64,000 bases of DNA from Scortum barcoo (GCA_023238725.1 CM041553.1:25056964-25120963), one strand, 5' to 3'; numbered from the stretch's first letter, positions 24,201-37,300 are shown. Made by a program: numbers and translations. The notes: generated by a model from the sequence alone, not told the origin.

Positions 24201-26788
24201 TAAATGAGAAAAAGGATGTTGGGAAAAAAAAAAAAAACATGTTACTATGAAGTTGAGAGGACTGTTGAATTTTACTGAAACACTTTGCTGTGTCTAAATC
24301 ATTCCACAAGTGATGGTGAAAGTCTGATCCGGTGGAAATTCGGTGCCTTGGCTCCTGCCAAGTCTTACCTGGATGACGGCGGGAGAGTCCTGCTTGGCGG
24401 CACAGTGCATGGGCGTCTCTCCGTTGCGGTCTTTGATGTCGGTGCGAGCCTGGCTTTCCTCCAGCAGCTCCTTCACACACGCCAAGTCGCCGCGCTCACA
24501 CGCCAGGTGCAGCGGCGTCTGACCTGATGCATCCCGGGCATTGATCTGACTGGAGACAGATAGAGGACATAACCACAGAGGTCATTTGGCAGGCCATTGG
24601 TCATTAGCCACTAAATTAAATTCTGTATACAGCTGGTTTTGATTTACTTCCCTCCAGCGATTGTTTTCTAATTACTACAGTATGAAAGTGAGCTTGCAGA
24701 GCATTGCTTGGGATACATAAGTAAACCACTACAGTGAACATTCAGCCCACTTTATTTTAAGTCATGTTATCATTGTGCGATAATGCAGTGCAAACAGAGA
24801 CAGTTCTGTTTTTTGTTTTTTTTTTTGCACATCAAAGTAAATCCAATGTCCCATATCTGAGGCTGCAAGCTGCACATTTTATAAAGCAAGATAAGATCAA
24901 ATTTGACTTTTTCATGATGTTTGCGTGTGTCTTTGAAATTAAATTTTTCAACAATGTTTCTGAATGCTTTTTCCAAAACATCTTGCTTGTCTTGTCCTTT
25001 GTTTAAGCAAAGGCTTGAACAAAAACTATGATGACTAAATGTTTCCATGATGATATCATGATCATCTCCAGTTGCTTTCACGTAAATGCAGGCTCATTAT
25101 CATACAGTACTGAAGTGAATGAAATCCAATCGCTGCAGGGCAAATGGATTAATGTCAAGTCATATGCTGTTAGCAGGTTAAAACTCGCAAAACCTTTAAG
25201 GCTTTTAAAGCCCTGTTGTTAAGGGCTAATTATAAACTGTTTATAGCATTTGTTGCATTATATGCATTTAGCTGGCAGTCTCATACTGACTGCATCACAA
25301 CTGATGGCTCTATAGAATATGTATTATGTAATCCACTCTTCATTCAGTTACCTCAGGGAACTAGTGCTGACATTATAAGTCATCCTGTAGTTGGTCAATC
25401 AACTATTTTGATACTTATTAAAAATAAAATAATTTAAGTGATTTATTAAGCAGAAAATGCTGGTTGCAGCTTCTCAGATGATAAGACTTGATGCTTTTCT
25501 CTATTTCATACCCTTGTTAAATGAATGTTTTTTGGATTGTTGGCACAGAAATGATAAAACATGAGCATGTTTCTCAAGCAGCAGCAGCCGACCAAATCAA
25601 ATTCAGCACCTCCTGGCTTACCTCTGGACGTAGTTATGTTTGAGACACTCTCTCAGGCCCGTCTCCACGGCGATGTGAGCAGAACTCCAGTCCGGGTGGC
25701 TGCGGATGCAGTCCACGATTGGCTGAGTGGTCTCGGCCTTCAGAGGAAGCGTCTCATAGAAGGGACGAAGCTTCAGGGCATATTGGGGGAACCAGTTCAT
25801 GGCGTCCTCCTGTGACGCCACCTGAAACAGCCTGTGTCAAACAGTGCAATGATTACACAGTCACATTTCACGAGAGGCATCGGGGGACATCTGACTGAGT
25901 GCCCAAGACTCGAGGAATGTGGTAATACTAGTACAAATGAAAGATAAATAAGATTATTATAGGCACCTGTTTTTTTCCAAGAGCTCTAAGACCCATGAGT
26001 GTATCCTATTTCCTTTTTTGAATTTGTTTTGGCACTCCAGTTTTCTCTCGTTTCCCACTACGAATTTATTTTTATAAACTTCACATTCACAATAGAAATG
26101 TTTACAGATTGAGACCCTGAGGCAATTACAAGAACATTCACACTTTAAAGGCAGCTTTTGACTTTTCTCTGCAGACCAGAACATCAGAGGTAAATGTTCA
26201 ACATAATTTTAGAAAGCTGCGTGACGTTATGTCGTCATCAACCAGATGACAGATGAAGCATTTGCTTTCAGTTCTGGCAAACCATGAAACCATCTTATCT
26301 CCATTGCTTAACCCTGGTTTTCAGATCTATGGCAGCATTGATTCATTCAAGAGAAAAGGCTTTGATTAGGTTAAGCAGCTTTGTTGGGTAATGGAGTAGG
26401 TCAACAGTGATCTAAACTAAAGCAATAACATGCTACAAGCTGAAAGTAGTGACCTCATCTGTAGGGGGCCGGGGTGTCATAAAATCACAAACCACCGAAA
26501 CTCAGCTGACACCTGCTCATTTTATTCAGTGTTCAGAGACCGTGCAACACGATAAATATACATCAATACTGACCTCAGAGTCGCAGGCGGCGTCTCAGGG
26601 CACATAAGCAGACAGTCCCACGACTGACACTGGGTGTTTTTGTACAGGACCATGCGTCCCTCCTCTTTCAGCATGACTTTGCCCCCTCCAGCATAGTCGG
26701 CCAGCGGCACATCCCTGACCCGGTAGGGGTTGGTGAAGAGGGTGGACACAGAGGACACAGTGTCCAACAGCCGGCCCAGGAACTGCAT
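12431..26788 (-). CDS. pla2g6: 85/88 kDa calcium-independent phospholipase A2 (iPLA2-beta)
   Basis: Hydrolyses the sn-2 acyl bond of glycerophospholipids; acts in membrane remodelling, mitochondria and lipid signalling. Coding exons, 5' to 3': 26788-26574, 25831-25622, 24549-24369, 24199-24012, 23548-23452, 23075-22893, 22484-22376, 21145-21026, 17001-16920, 16769-16606, 16525-16375, 15543-15407, 14520-14366, 14231-14180, 13489-13374, 13202-13129, 12575-12431. They sum to 2379 bases, 792 residues plus stop, every phase closing; human is 806. N-terminal MQFLGRLLDT; ankyrin repeats about 142-394 (several TPLHLA-type motifs); proline-rich linker; patatin domain with GGGIKG (471-476), lipase motif GTSTG (nucleophile Ser505) and catalytic Asp638 in FLDGG. 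Ser-Asp spacing of 133 fits the family. The ATG at 26786-26788 has A at -3 and follows a cccag acceptor, so it lies in exon 2. Confidence 0.97.
14366..14520 (-). other. pla2g6: pla2g6 catalytic-Asp exon
   Basis: Coding exon 13 of the model (155 bases). It encodes the highly conserved VWRAARSSGAAPTYFRP segment and FLDGGLLANNP, which supplies the catalytic Asp (residue 638 here) and the structural GG after it. Confidence 0.95.
14625..14890 (+). repeat. dispersed teleost repeat in a pla2g6 intron
   Basis: Non-coding element of a kind found widely in fish introns: starts near ggaaaagtctgacctttggggaaatac, then ctttcttgctgag, ctttcatgtctacacagcaagtatgaagc, gaaacagcaagcttagctctgtc, and ends around catctaaagctcgctgatt. 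A related but rearranged copy lies at about 47955-48215. Class not known to me (MITE- or SINE-like). Confidence 0.6.
16606..16769 (-). other. pla2g6: pla2g6 nucleophile exon (GGGIKG and GTSTG)
   Basis: Coding exon 10 of the model (164 bases) contains both the glycine-rich oxyanion loop CLDGGGIKG and the lipase motif WVAGTSTGG. Its donor (catg|gtgtgtgtg) opens into a short GT run that is the complement of the acacac tract at 16592-16606. Confidence 0.95.
17465..20885 (+). mobile_element. Rex3/RTE-like LINE, near full length, degenerate, antisense within pla2g6
   Basis: Begins at a point that corresponds to just inside the 5' leader of the copy at 3.7 kb, then runs through the endonuclease (LLGDFNAHVGNNSDTWRGV near 18155-18215), the reverse transcriptase (DEIRPEYLKSLDVVGL, VVVPLFKKGDRR near 19205-19365; RVLEGLWEF near 19567) and the C-terminal zone (LWVMTERSFLRRV, LPREVFQACPTGRRP, PPEELEEVS, WASLLRLLPPRPGPG near 20390-20865). 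It ends in gatggatggatgga at 20868-20882, the GATG tail typical of Rex3. Many frameshifts, including one next to the FADD site near 19960: inactive. Lies in the intron between pla2g6 coding exons 8 and 9 and ends 144 bases before exon 8. Confidence 0.85.
21157..21181 (+). repeat. (CA)n microsatellite next to a pla2g6 acceptor
   Basis: Read on the gene strand this is a (GT)n run followed by taacatgaaag|gt, the acceptor of the 21145-21026 exon, so the repeat forms most of the polypyrimidine-like tract. Confidence 0.9.
21233..21288 (+). repeat. (GA)n microsatellite
   Basis: Almost pure GA run; on the pla2g6 strand it is CT-rich and lies about 90 bases upstream of the 21145 acceptor, just beyond the GT run. 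Confidence 0.9.
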
Positions 26789-27835
26789 AGTCACCTGGGA
26801 CAGAAAACAGAGATTAAATTTTCTTTCTCGACGCTCAGACTAAAAGTAATCTGACACAGGGGTCGTCCAAGCCGTCCTCTGGCCTGTGATGTCCAGTTGT
26901 GGCCCTCGAGGAAGGGAAATCCTTAGTTTATGCTCTTCCTGAAATCTGTGCTGACGGCAGCTGCTCGGATAAAGTGGATCTTGTAAAGCGCCTTGAGTCT
27001 TGACACGAAGACACCTAGCACATGAATTTACTGACTTCATGCCAGTCAAGGTCAGCGAAATCTCTGCAAAGTCCTTACACACATGCTTGGCTGTATGTTA
27101 TTTGGAAAACCGGCCTTCTTAATCTAATCTTTTCAGGACATCCTGCAGAAATGAGATGGCACAATCCTGGGTAAACTTGCATTGCTTAATCTCCATTCCC
27201 CTTCGGCCTCAGCTTCAACGCACGCTTATGAAATTTTCTTCACTCTCAAAGTTGACAATGACAAATCCACAGCACTGACCTCCATGTAAGACAAGGGGAG
27301 CACATGCAGAAATGCTGAGACCTGCTCCTCTTTGGCAGCCTGTGGGATTGTTTTCAACATCAATGAATGATTTATTTTAGCTCCAAGGGGTGGATGCACC
27401 CACTGGAGAACAGCTACAGGTGCAATAATCACAAAATATGACACAGAAATGGCTGCTGGGAGTTTGTTGTTGTTCAGATCAGTGGTAAAACAAACTGCAC
27501 TGTGAAAAAAAAATGTAAAAAGACAATTTCCTGTCGGGTGTTTTTACTTTCGATATCTCCAGTTGAGGCTACCACACTATCTGACACCCTTAACTTTCTT
27601 TTACAGTCCCTCTTTGCTGTGACTATCAGACGTGAGGCTCGTTTTTGAAGATGAACAAGTGGCTCCATTCATGCGGCTCACGAGTTAAGAGACACACAAT
27701 CAATTGGTCATGACGCCAAAACGCAGTCCCCTACGTTGTTTTTTAATAAAATAAATATACACCCTAAGATTGTGTACTACGTTTAGCCACCTGTGAAGCT
27801 GAGATAATCGCATTAAGTGATATAAAAGCTCTTAC

Positions 27836-27930
27836 CTGTTATCTCTCCTCTGACTTCTGACAGCGACATCAACAGCCGCACCGCAACCAACCCTGCTGCA
27901 AAGCTTGACTGACGGGTCCCTCAGCCAATC
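27836..27930 (-). promoter_or_regulatory. pla2g6: pla2g6 5' untranslated first exon and promoter area
   Basis: On the minus strand a good donor (aacag|gtaag) at 27836/27835 ends a GC-richer stretch upstream of the coding start, which itself follows an acceptor at 26795. This fits a non-coding first exon; the right edge (transcription start) is a guess. Confidence 0.55.
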
Positions 27931-28315
27931 ACAGCTCGAGAATGAGGCGTTGCTAGGTTAAAAAAAAAAGGCCCCACCCCCAGCAGAGAGGGGAAGCATG
28001 AGTGTAATAAAGCTTCAGTGATGCATTTAAATGTACAGTGTACATACATAAATCTAAAACATCAGTCAATTAAGCAGCTTTGGAGCTTTTATAAATAAAA
28101 ATAAACGTTTCAATCATTTTTTAATGTATTTACTGTAACTATTTATTTTATTTTATTTCTAACATGTCTTATATTATCACTTGTGCTCTAATCCTTATTG
28201 TTGAATATTTTATTCCCTTTAATTTACGTGTGTCTGATTTTATTTTCCTCAATCTTGTGATGTCTTAATCCGGTCTGAACCATGTAAAGCACTTTGAAAA
28301 GTGCAATACAAATAA

Positions 28316-28367
28316 ATATTATTATTATTATTATTATTAGTAGTAGTAGTAGTAGTAGTAGTAGTAG
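28316..28367 (+). repeat. compound (ATT)n(AGT)n microsatellite after a LINE-type tail
   Basis: aaataaatattattatt followed by gtagtagtag. The preceding tgtaaagcactttgaaaagtgcaatacaaataaat is like the 3' ends of several fish CR1/L2-type elements. Confidence 0.8.
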
Positions 28368-29768
28368 CATCATACATAAGATGCACATACATGAAGAAAG
28401 CACATAAGCTGGGGTGATTTTAAAACAGTAAACAGTCCTGATAGATTTTAAACTTTTCAGTAGTTTCAAGATTTTATTCAAAATGTGCACATCAATGACA
28501 TTTAACATATTACATTGGGATTACTGAGTCACAGCCTCTTTCTAACAATGTAAAAAGTATGCATAAAGAAAACAACACAAATAAAAGGTACTACATTTTA
28601 AAAATAGCCTATGAATTGAAATATCATGCAAATGGAAAGACAATACTGTTGAGGCAGGTGTGCAGAATTAATAAAATAGAGGTATAAATGTCAGTAATTA
28701 ATGTAGATATAACTAAGGATGTAAACAGGTAGTAACTTATAGCAGTGTGGAAAAGTGGCAAGTGTCTAATAACAACTATTAATAAGGTACAAATAATACA
28801 ACAAATGATCCTAAATACACCTACATTGGTGTGTTCTTGAAGTTTTTGAGTTTAGTTTAGTTACATTCTTGTTTATGAAGCCATTGTAATAAAAACTATA
28901 ACACATAACTGAAAGACACAAAAAAACTGGGTTAGAGTCACTTCCTTGTGAGAAAGTAGCAACACAAGAAAGTATAAATACACCATTCACTATTCCTTTT
29001 TCACAGAGAGAAGAGTCTGTTGATAAAGTTATGGCAAGTACAGAAAATTGTTACTCTTCACAAAGACACTTTACACATATGCCTAAAAACCCACATACTG
29101 ATTCAAAATCAGTGTGAACAATAATGAAATTTCAGAGAGAGATTTCATTCTGTATACGTTGAAGTGAAGCTTATTTAGTTCACTTGAAACCTTTTGTTAA
29201 ACACCAACCTGACTTTTCACCCACATATATCTTGCTTTATTCTTTATCACTGAGCTGTGAATGTCACAGAGCCACAGCTTTGTCTGACATGGATCACAGC
29301 TGCTGTCTTTCCTGTTTTTTTATGTTTCTTGGAACATCTGTCACACAGTGTGCACATCAACCACCAAGTTTAAGCCTCCAGTACTGTCCTGTACTGGCAA
29401 AGAAAACTGGTGTCACTACTTGCTTTTCACAACTCGCAGGATGCTTTTGAAGCTGTCAAACACAAAACTGAAACAAGGATGTGTCCATTTTTTGTGAGTA
29501 TGCAACTTTTAGAATTTCAAGAAGTGAAAGTGTGTTTTTTTTAAAGAAGGCAGCATAATTAATTCATCTAAACAACAAAGTTGGGTCTTGCCTTTTCTTT
29601 CTGGAAAGGCGAAAACTAATTTGTTCTGTTAGGATTTCAGAGAGCTACTGTGCCATATAAATTAGCAACTTGTCTGAAAGCACATAAAAGGAAATGGTTT
29701 AACTTCAGATCAGTGGGTTAATGTTAGTAAGGAAGACAGAGTCCTTTTTGTAAAAAAAAGAGCAGTGA

Positions 29769-29890
29769 CTATATATATATACATATATACTATATATATA
29801 TATATAATTTATATTATTATAATTGTATTTATATATATTATATATATTATATATATTATTATATATATATATTTTATTTATATATATAAA
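29769..29890 (+). repeat. (TA)n-rich low-complexity block
   Basis: Nearly only A and T, with alternating TATATA and TTATAT runs; partly self-complementary, so cruciform-prone and likely unstable in assembly. Confidence 0.85.
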
Positions 29891-29954
29891 ATTTGGTCTT
29901 AATTGTTATGTATCAATACAGTTCAGTACAGAATGTATACATATCAATAATAAT

Positions 29955-30180
29955 AAGACAAGATAAGATAGACTTTATTGATCCCACATCAGGTAAATTC
30001 ACTTGTCACAGCTGTTCAATAGTAAGGCAATTATTAAAAAGAGTACAAAAAAGAAATATAGAAGACATGAATAACAAATAGCAAACAATAAACAACAAAC
30101 AATATGAACATAAATACACTATAAGCATCCACAATACTGATACACAGATGCCAATGCATTGTTAGTACACTAGATAAATA
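29955..30180 (+). repeat. dispersed teleost repeat (tttattgatccc family)
   Basis: Carries agactttattgatcccacatcaggtaaattc followed by cagctgttc and an A-rich body, as in an abundant fish repeat family. Borders and class uncertain. Confidence 0.5.
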
Positions 30181-30639
30181 AATTGCACATGACACGAATA
30201 TAGATGACTGACATGTGAATTAATGAATTCACATGTGTGAATTAATTACATTAAGAATTGTAAAGTTCACATAAATATGGAAATAAATAGTAATAAATCG
30301 TATGTACATATATATGTATATATAATAATAACAGTAATATTATACATGATTATACTAATAATACTTCCACAAGAATAATGTCTTGGTAGGTTTTTATATA
30401 TTTCAAAGGAAGACGTTCGTATTACATTTGTTTTTACTTGTCATGTAAGTACAGTAAACTGTAATAATGATATTAACAGTAATGTTATATATGATAATAT
30501 TAATAATACTGACATTATTAAGTCTTAACTTAAGTAAAAATGTTGTCTTACTTGTTATGTAACAGTACAGTATATATATAATCGATAATAAGAGTCATTC
30601 TCATTGATAAATCTTCTTATATTTGATCATATATTGTTG

Positions 30640-30760
30640 TTTTCATACAGAGGTGATGAGAGCGCAAAGTCGCGCGCGCTTCTTCGCATCCTCGTGAGTG
30701 TCTTCATCGTTGCCGGGACGACCGAAGGGGCCACGTGACAGACAGCAGCCTGTTGTAGAG

Positions 30761-30791
<31 letters not shown>

Positions 30792-31220
30792 CTCACACAC
30801 TGTAGCTGCGGTCGGCCCCGAACAAACAGCCGAGCCCGACGGACGTCTGGAGAGCGGCAAGCGGAGACAGGTAGCTCAGCCCGGCCGTGAGAGATGGAGC
30901 TGTCGGCGGTGGGAGATCGCGTTTTCGCCGCGGAAGCCATACTGAAGCGCCGCGTCCGTAAGGTGAGCCAGCCGCCGCCGTCCCGCGTGTTTTCACCGCT
31001 CCTCCTCAGAGCCTCCACCACCCCCCCTCCTCCTGCAGATGTTGGTCAGCTCGGCTCGGCTCGGCGCGGCACGGCTCGGGTCCGGCTCAGGCTCCGTGCA
31101 GCGCTGCGGAGGCCTTGCGGCTGGCGGATGCCTTCACTTTTGGCTAACCAGCAGCAGCTGCAGCTAGCTAGCTAGCGAGGCTACCGGCCGCGGCTCGGCT
31201 AGTGGAGGCAATAGAAAACA
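30640..31220 (+). promoter_or_regulatory. cbx6: CpG-rich promoter and first exon area of cbx6
   Basis: Sharp change from AT-rich flank to sequence dense in CG dinucleotides (gtcgcgcgcgcttcttcg, gttttcgccgcgg, ggctcggctcggcgcggcacgg), spanning the start codon at 30894. Includes a (GT)n run at 30765-30790 close to the presumed transcription start. Typical of a housekeeping or developmental CpG-island promoter; no TATA box stands out. Confidence 0.7.
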
Positions 31221-31356
31221 AAACAAAACGGCGACACAAAGAGGCTGCGGAGGGCTGAGCTGTGAAATGGAGGGGCCTGACTCCTCTGCCAGCTAATGGT
31301 AGCTGAAGAAAAGCGGCCACGGTCTGCGTTTTTACAGCCTGTGCAGGAGGTGTATG

Positions 31357-31391
<35 letters not shown>

Positions 31392-34300
31392 CACAGCAAT
31401 GCACACTGCAGCCTGAATTCAGAGGTGGCTCCCAAAGCAGAAGTCATTGCATTGCTGAGTCCATCAGCCACAGTTGTTTACTTCATCAAGTCCAGTTTGG
31501 CTCGCTTAAGACCTTTAAAATCATGAGGGGGGGCGGTGACATCTGATGTGTTTGGTACATACAGTTAACCAGCAGGCCCACCAGGCCTCCACTGATCTCT
31601 GAATTCCTCACTGCAAGTGATCCAAACACTTGGTTTAAAGCAGAAATACCATAATTAGTTTTAAGATAAGCTCCTCATACAGATGTGGAGAAACTTTTTT
31701 TTTTCTGCAAATGATGCTGAGTACATTACATCTGTGCAAGAGAAACATGCAAAAATGTGATACCCAGTGTAAATCAAATTAAGTGTGATATTGCACACTT
31801 TGTAACATCAAGTTGATGCAGGACTTCTGTTTAGTTTTTCAGTCCAGTTTGGCGTGCATATATAGGAAAAGACCTTTTTAAATCAGAGGAGAGTGACTTC
31901 ATTAGTGGTTGGTACACACACGGTTAACCAACCAGGCCTCCAGTTACTTCTTCTTACTTCTTGGTTGCTATAACATGATAGTAGTAATCCAAACACTGTC
32001 CAAACAGAAATACCATAATTAGGTTTAAGATAAGCTCCTCTTATAGTTGTTTTTCTGCAAATGACGCTGAATACATGAGTACTTAAATGCAAAAAAACTG
32101 AACAGAAATGTATGATACCCTGTGTTAAATGTAAATTAAGTTAGATGTAATATTACTGATGTATGGGATTATAACTTTGAGAGCTGGGATGATCTTTATC
32201 AAGAAAAGAACAGTGTCTCGTCCCAAATCAAATAAGAGGGAAAACAATCCCCGACTACAACAAGCAGCACTTATTTATTCAAACTTAATAAAGTTCAAAC
32301 ATGACATTTGCCAGGCTGATATGGAATTAGACGAGGAGTCTGCAGGCATTAAATGTGGTGGGATTAATAAAGCGTTGCTGCGTTGCATGAGCAGCTTGCA
32401 GGATTTTGTTCTGTTTTGTGTAAAGGACATGACAGATCCCTTTAAGTCACAAATGTAGATTAACATAAGACTAAACACTGAACAGAGAAAAAAGACGCTG
32501 CTGCAAATGACTTCTAGATTTAAGGGATTTTTTAAAAAAAATGTCTCGTCCCTGTTGTCATATACGAGTTGTTTTTTTTTTGGTTAATCCACCATCTGTC
32601 CCTTTTTTTTCTTGCAGGGAAGACTTGAATACCTGGTAAAATGGAAAGGATGGGCAATGAAGTGAGTGCTTCTCTTACCTCCTCCTCTTCAAAGTGAATC
32701 ATTTGTTTGTGTTGTTTTTAATGCCCTCCCGCTAACCTTTAAATATGGATTAAATACACTTCAGCGCAGAATTCTTTTGTGGTTAAAAAGTTTTCCTTTG
32801 CTCTTCACGTTTCTCCATCTTTGTTTAGGCACAGCACCTGGGAGCCGGAGGAGAATATTCTGGATGATAGACTAATACTGGGCTTCGAGCAAAAGTGAGA
32901 ATTAGACGTAATGAGAGTACACCACGTGCAGATGATCAATCTAATTTAGCAGTTTTCTATGTGCTTAAAGGACTTTGGCTCTGAAATTCAAATGTTTAAA
33001 GGTTGTCTATTTTTTTTTTGCTTCAGTTCTTCCTTACTTACTGTAACTCCCATACAGCTTGTAATTCATGTAAATGCTCCCTACTGCCTTTACCTAATCT
33101 GTTATAGTCTTTACATTCCTCCACCTCCTGTCTTTCTGATTTGTTAAATGTCCATCTGAGCTGAAGTGCCGTCTGCTTCGAAGCCACTTGAAAGAATACA
33201 GTGAGCTAAACCAGACCAACCAGGCCATGAAACAGACAAAACTGACAAGACACATCAAATGGAAACCAAAATGGACACGTGAAGAGAGAGAAACACGGCC
33301 TCAAACGCTCTCGGAGGCCGACTGCTCTACTTTCGCACGCCCACAGCTTTCATCTCCATCGTCTCTTTTGATTCGTTATATTTGCTCTCATTGTGGTGTT
33401 CTTTTTTTAGACCGTCTTTGCTTTTGTGATCTGCATTGAAGTAACTGTCATTTCTTTTTTTTTTCTATTTTTTTTAACAGGGAACGAGAGAGGGAATTGC
33501 ATGGGCCGAAGAAACGGGGGCCAAAACCCAAAAACTTTGTCATGAAGGTAAAGTTTTTTGACCCTTGTTTTGTTTAATGTGTGAAGATGAGCTTCTCAGT
33601 CTCAAATGGCATTTCACACATCAGCAGTGTTTGAAACATTAGCTGTGCACAGCTGAAAAAACACACAATGAGGAAAGTTGTGATTTCTGGTACTACTTTT
33701 CTACTTGAAATGTATTTAGATTATTGTACTTACAACATGCATCACTGTTGGGAACACACAGTAGTGTCTAACGTGTGTAACGTCTGAACTGTGTGGTTTC
33801 CTTTTTCACATTTTTCACTTTTACGAATCGATGTGGAGCAGGCACGGTGCAGTCAGAGCTGTTGACCTTTGGGCACAGAGAAGTGCTTTCTGACTTATAA
33901 AAAAGGTTTCACTGTCTGTCATGACATGTACCGCAGTTCTGAGAGAAAAACAGTCTCAATAACAAGAATTTGCGCTGCACAGGGAGTCTTATACCATTTA
34001 TAAAGGCAGCAACAACCACAGCGAAAACAGATGTCTGTGTGTTTCAGAAGCTGTAGTTCATATTTGAATCATAAAGTGTTAATCAGTAGCTGCAGAACTC
34101 TTCGGCCAGGTGTTAAATGCTGCTTAATGTTCAAATCCAGTTCCTGCAAATCACCCATTAATTTGGTGATTTGCAGGTCTATCTACACATCTAGGTCAAA
34201 TGTGGGTTAAGTCTTGACGGAAATATCCTCCTGAGAACCGGCCCATTAATTTATGTCCTTTTATAACCCTAGAATGCATAAAGGGGGTCTTTTAGGCCCA

Positions 34301-37300
34301 CACTGTTATTTGTTTTTGTATATCTGCCCAATAAATGCATTTCAGTGCTTGATATTCCATTAATTTATCAACAATGTTCTTCAGAATCATCATAATTTTT
34401 AATTTAATAATTATATCAATTAATTTTTGAAAAAAACAGGTTTTACTATTTCTACCCCAAGTTTATAGGCCCCCGATTCATTTTCTCTGGAAATTCCATC
34501 AGAAGCTTTGATTTTTGCTGTGTCATTGTCAGAAAATTTACTTTTGATCAAAAACACAAACTCTACACTTTACCACTCTGCACTCTTACACTTGAGCTCC
34601 ACTACTTCATGTAAAGGTAAGTTTTACTTTTTTTCATATTGTTATTTGTTTAGCATAAGAATTTAGTCCAGAAAATTGGGCTAGTGATATATATACATGG
34701 AAAACATAATAAACACAAACTTGTATCATATCTACATGCAGATAAATTATGAGATTATGTATTTTACATGGCTAGACTTACTACATTAGTAGCTACGGGA
34801 AATATAGGTGGTATATAGGTGGCTAGCTAGCTTCCAACCAGTCATGATCAGTGTAATTGCATCAGTAAGTAGTGTAACAAGTAGTTATCATAACATCGGT
34901 ATCCCCAATACTACCCTAAAACTACATCCCACTATTACTGGTGTAATTACACAATAATGTAAAGTGTTACATACACAATCATAAACAAATATCATGTTGA
35001 CTATTTTTCTGTCTTTGCATGAAGAATGACACATAACAGATATGCTGCGAGATATACTACAGAGATGGTGTTGGAGTTACCGGATGAAAAAGGGATTTTT
35101 GATGTGGATGAAGAGTCTGAGTGCTCAGAGGATGATGATCCAGATAATGTACCTCAGGGTGTGCAACAGAATGGTGCACCAGAGGAGCAGATCCAGACAG
35201 TGAGGTACCTCAGGGTGTGCAACAGAATGGTGCACCAGCTGAGGAAGAAGAACTTCCTCAGCAGACAAGTGAAGGACAAAAGTGATGGAAGGACCTGAGG
35301 AAGAAGAACTTCCTCAGCAGGACAACAGAAGGAGCAAAAATGGAAGGTATTGGAGCGAGTTGCCTCCTGCTCAGGGCAGAGCTCAATGTCATAATATGTT
35401 GAGGAGCTTAATATTATATATTAAGTTATAGTTCTTTAGCTATTATATAATAGCTTATTATTATTTTTTTAACAGGGATTGCTCCAGGACTGGCAATAAC
35501 ATCACCAAAAGATGCTTTTTGTCCATTTATCATGGAGAACATAATTGAGGAGATCCTGATGTGCAGTAATTTGGAAGGAAGAAGAACAGCAGCTGCTAAG
35601 AGGAAAAAGTGGAAGGATGTCACAAGACAAGAGTTAATGGTCTACTTCAGCCTCAGTCTTTTAGCAGGGAGTGAAAAAGTTGGGATGTGTCCAGCCGGGA
35701 GCTGTTCTCAGACCCCCTTTCTAATCCAACGTACAAGGCTACCATGGGCCTCAGCAGATTTGAAGATATTTGGCGCTTCCTGAGTTGTAATACCACAGTC
35801 ATTTCTTAAAAAGTTATACCACAGTAATTGACAGGTTTCAGTACAATGGAGTACAATGTTGTCATGGGTTCATGTTTTTTAATCATTTTTATAACAATAA
35901 TAAATAATATGTTTTTGTTTGGTTTTTGTTGCAATGAAACAGATATGATTGAAATAATTAAAGACAAAGGTGAAATGTTATGGTAATTAACTGCTGAAGT
36001 TAATTGTTTTTAATTATAAGATTGTTTTAAAAATATTAAAAAGATATATTTTAATCATTTGAGGCTTTGTCGTAAGTAAAAGATATAATACAAATAATTT
36101 AAAATCACATTATATATATTCCCAAGGGAGAAATGCATGTATTCTGGTTGGGGTCCTTTTAGGCCCCCATTATGGAAGAGTGTGTATTTTTTCAGCTATG
36201 CGTTTAAGGGATAATGGACATTTTGTTCACCTGTATCTTCCTTAAGTATTTGGAGTTACCCTATCAAGCCCTATAGTATTCTGTAGAAGACATCCTGGGC
36301 TTTCCAGTGATGTGTCATGTGATGGGTTTGCATGCTGGGAACTTTGCTTTTTTTCTCTATCAAGATGGTTGCCATACCAACAACCACATTTTATGTAAAG
36401 AGGAGAGGTAAGTCAAATATTCTTTATCTATTGCTATTTTTACAATGATAATTATATATATTCTTGTTCATTAACATGTAAATAACAATATTTTTACATC
36501 TGAGAACAGTTTAATTATTTCTGTTTTGAAATAACAGTCATTTAATGAATGTCAACTGTAGTGGACACCAGGACTAATTTAATGTATTTAATGACTGCAC
36601 ATTGTTGTAGGAGAAAAAAGTGAAGCAGAGAGTATTCTATACCGCATAATAGAGGGAGATTCAGATTTGGAGCTTTCAGATGAGGAAAAGGATGAGGAGG
36701 ATGAGTATCAGCCTGTGATAGTGGAAGATCATGATGAAGAAGGAGAGGGAGAAGATGCAGGAGAATCTGATGAGACAGAGTCAGAGGCAGAGAGGGAGCA
36801 GGAAAGTCGTCGTGCTCTGTGGGCCAGGACTAACATGTATGTTTTATTTAGTTTCAGGCTAATGTATTACATGTTATTATCATGTTAGATTATTGTAGTA
36901 TTTGTACTATGTGTAAATGCTGTTAAATATATGCAAGTTACCTAAAAATATGCTTATAAAGCCGGTCAATAGGGAGTCATATCACATCCATGACACTGAA
37001 ATTACTGCATTAAATCCAAATTGATGATTAAATTGACTCCTTTTATTCCTCCTTGAATTTATTTGTGTTTTTTTTCCATCCATCATAACAGATTCACACC
37101 TGTGCTATCTGGGCTTCCTGCCTATCAAGATGACCCTAAAATCTGTAAATACTGGAGTCCAATCCAGTACTTTTCACAGTACATCGATGACAAAATCTTT
37201 GAGGATCTGGCAGCTTTTACAAATCAAAGGCAGCTGCAAACTACGGGAGTATCACTGAATACTACTGCCCAAGAAGAACTACTGCAGAACTACTTATGTT

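Larger units (their letters stand above)
27931..30640. other. pla2g6-cbx6 divergent intergenic region, AT-rich
   Basis: No gene seen. The stretch holds an old LINE-like tail (tgtaaagcactttgaaaagtgc near 28284-28305), compound (ATT)n(AGT)n at 28316-28367, a long TA-rich block at 29769-29890, and a common fish repeat starting agataagatagactttattgatccc near 29961. pla2g6 and cbx6 are transcribed away from it. Confidence 0.7.

Noticed and set aside
26935..27005. LINE tail in pla2g6 intron (cttgtaaagcgccttgagtc)
   Set aside because: The motif resembles fish LINE 3' ends, but it is too short and isolated to define an element.
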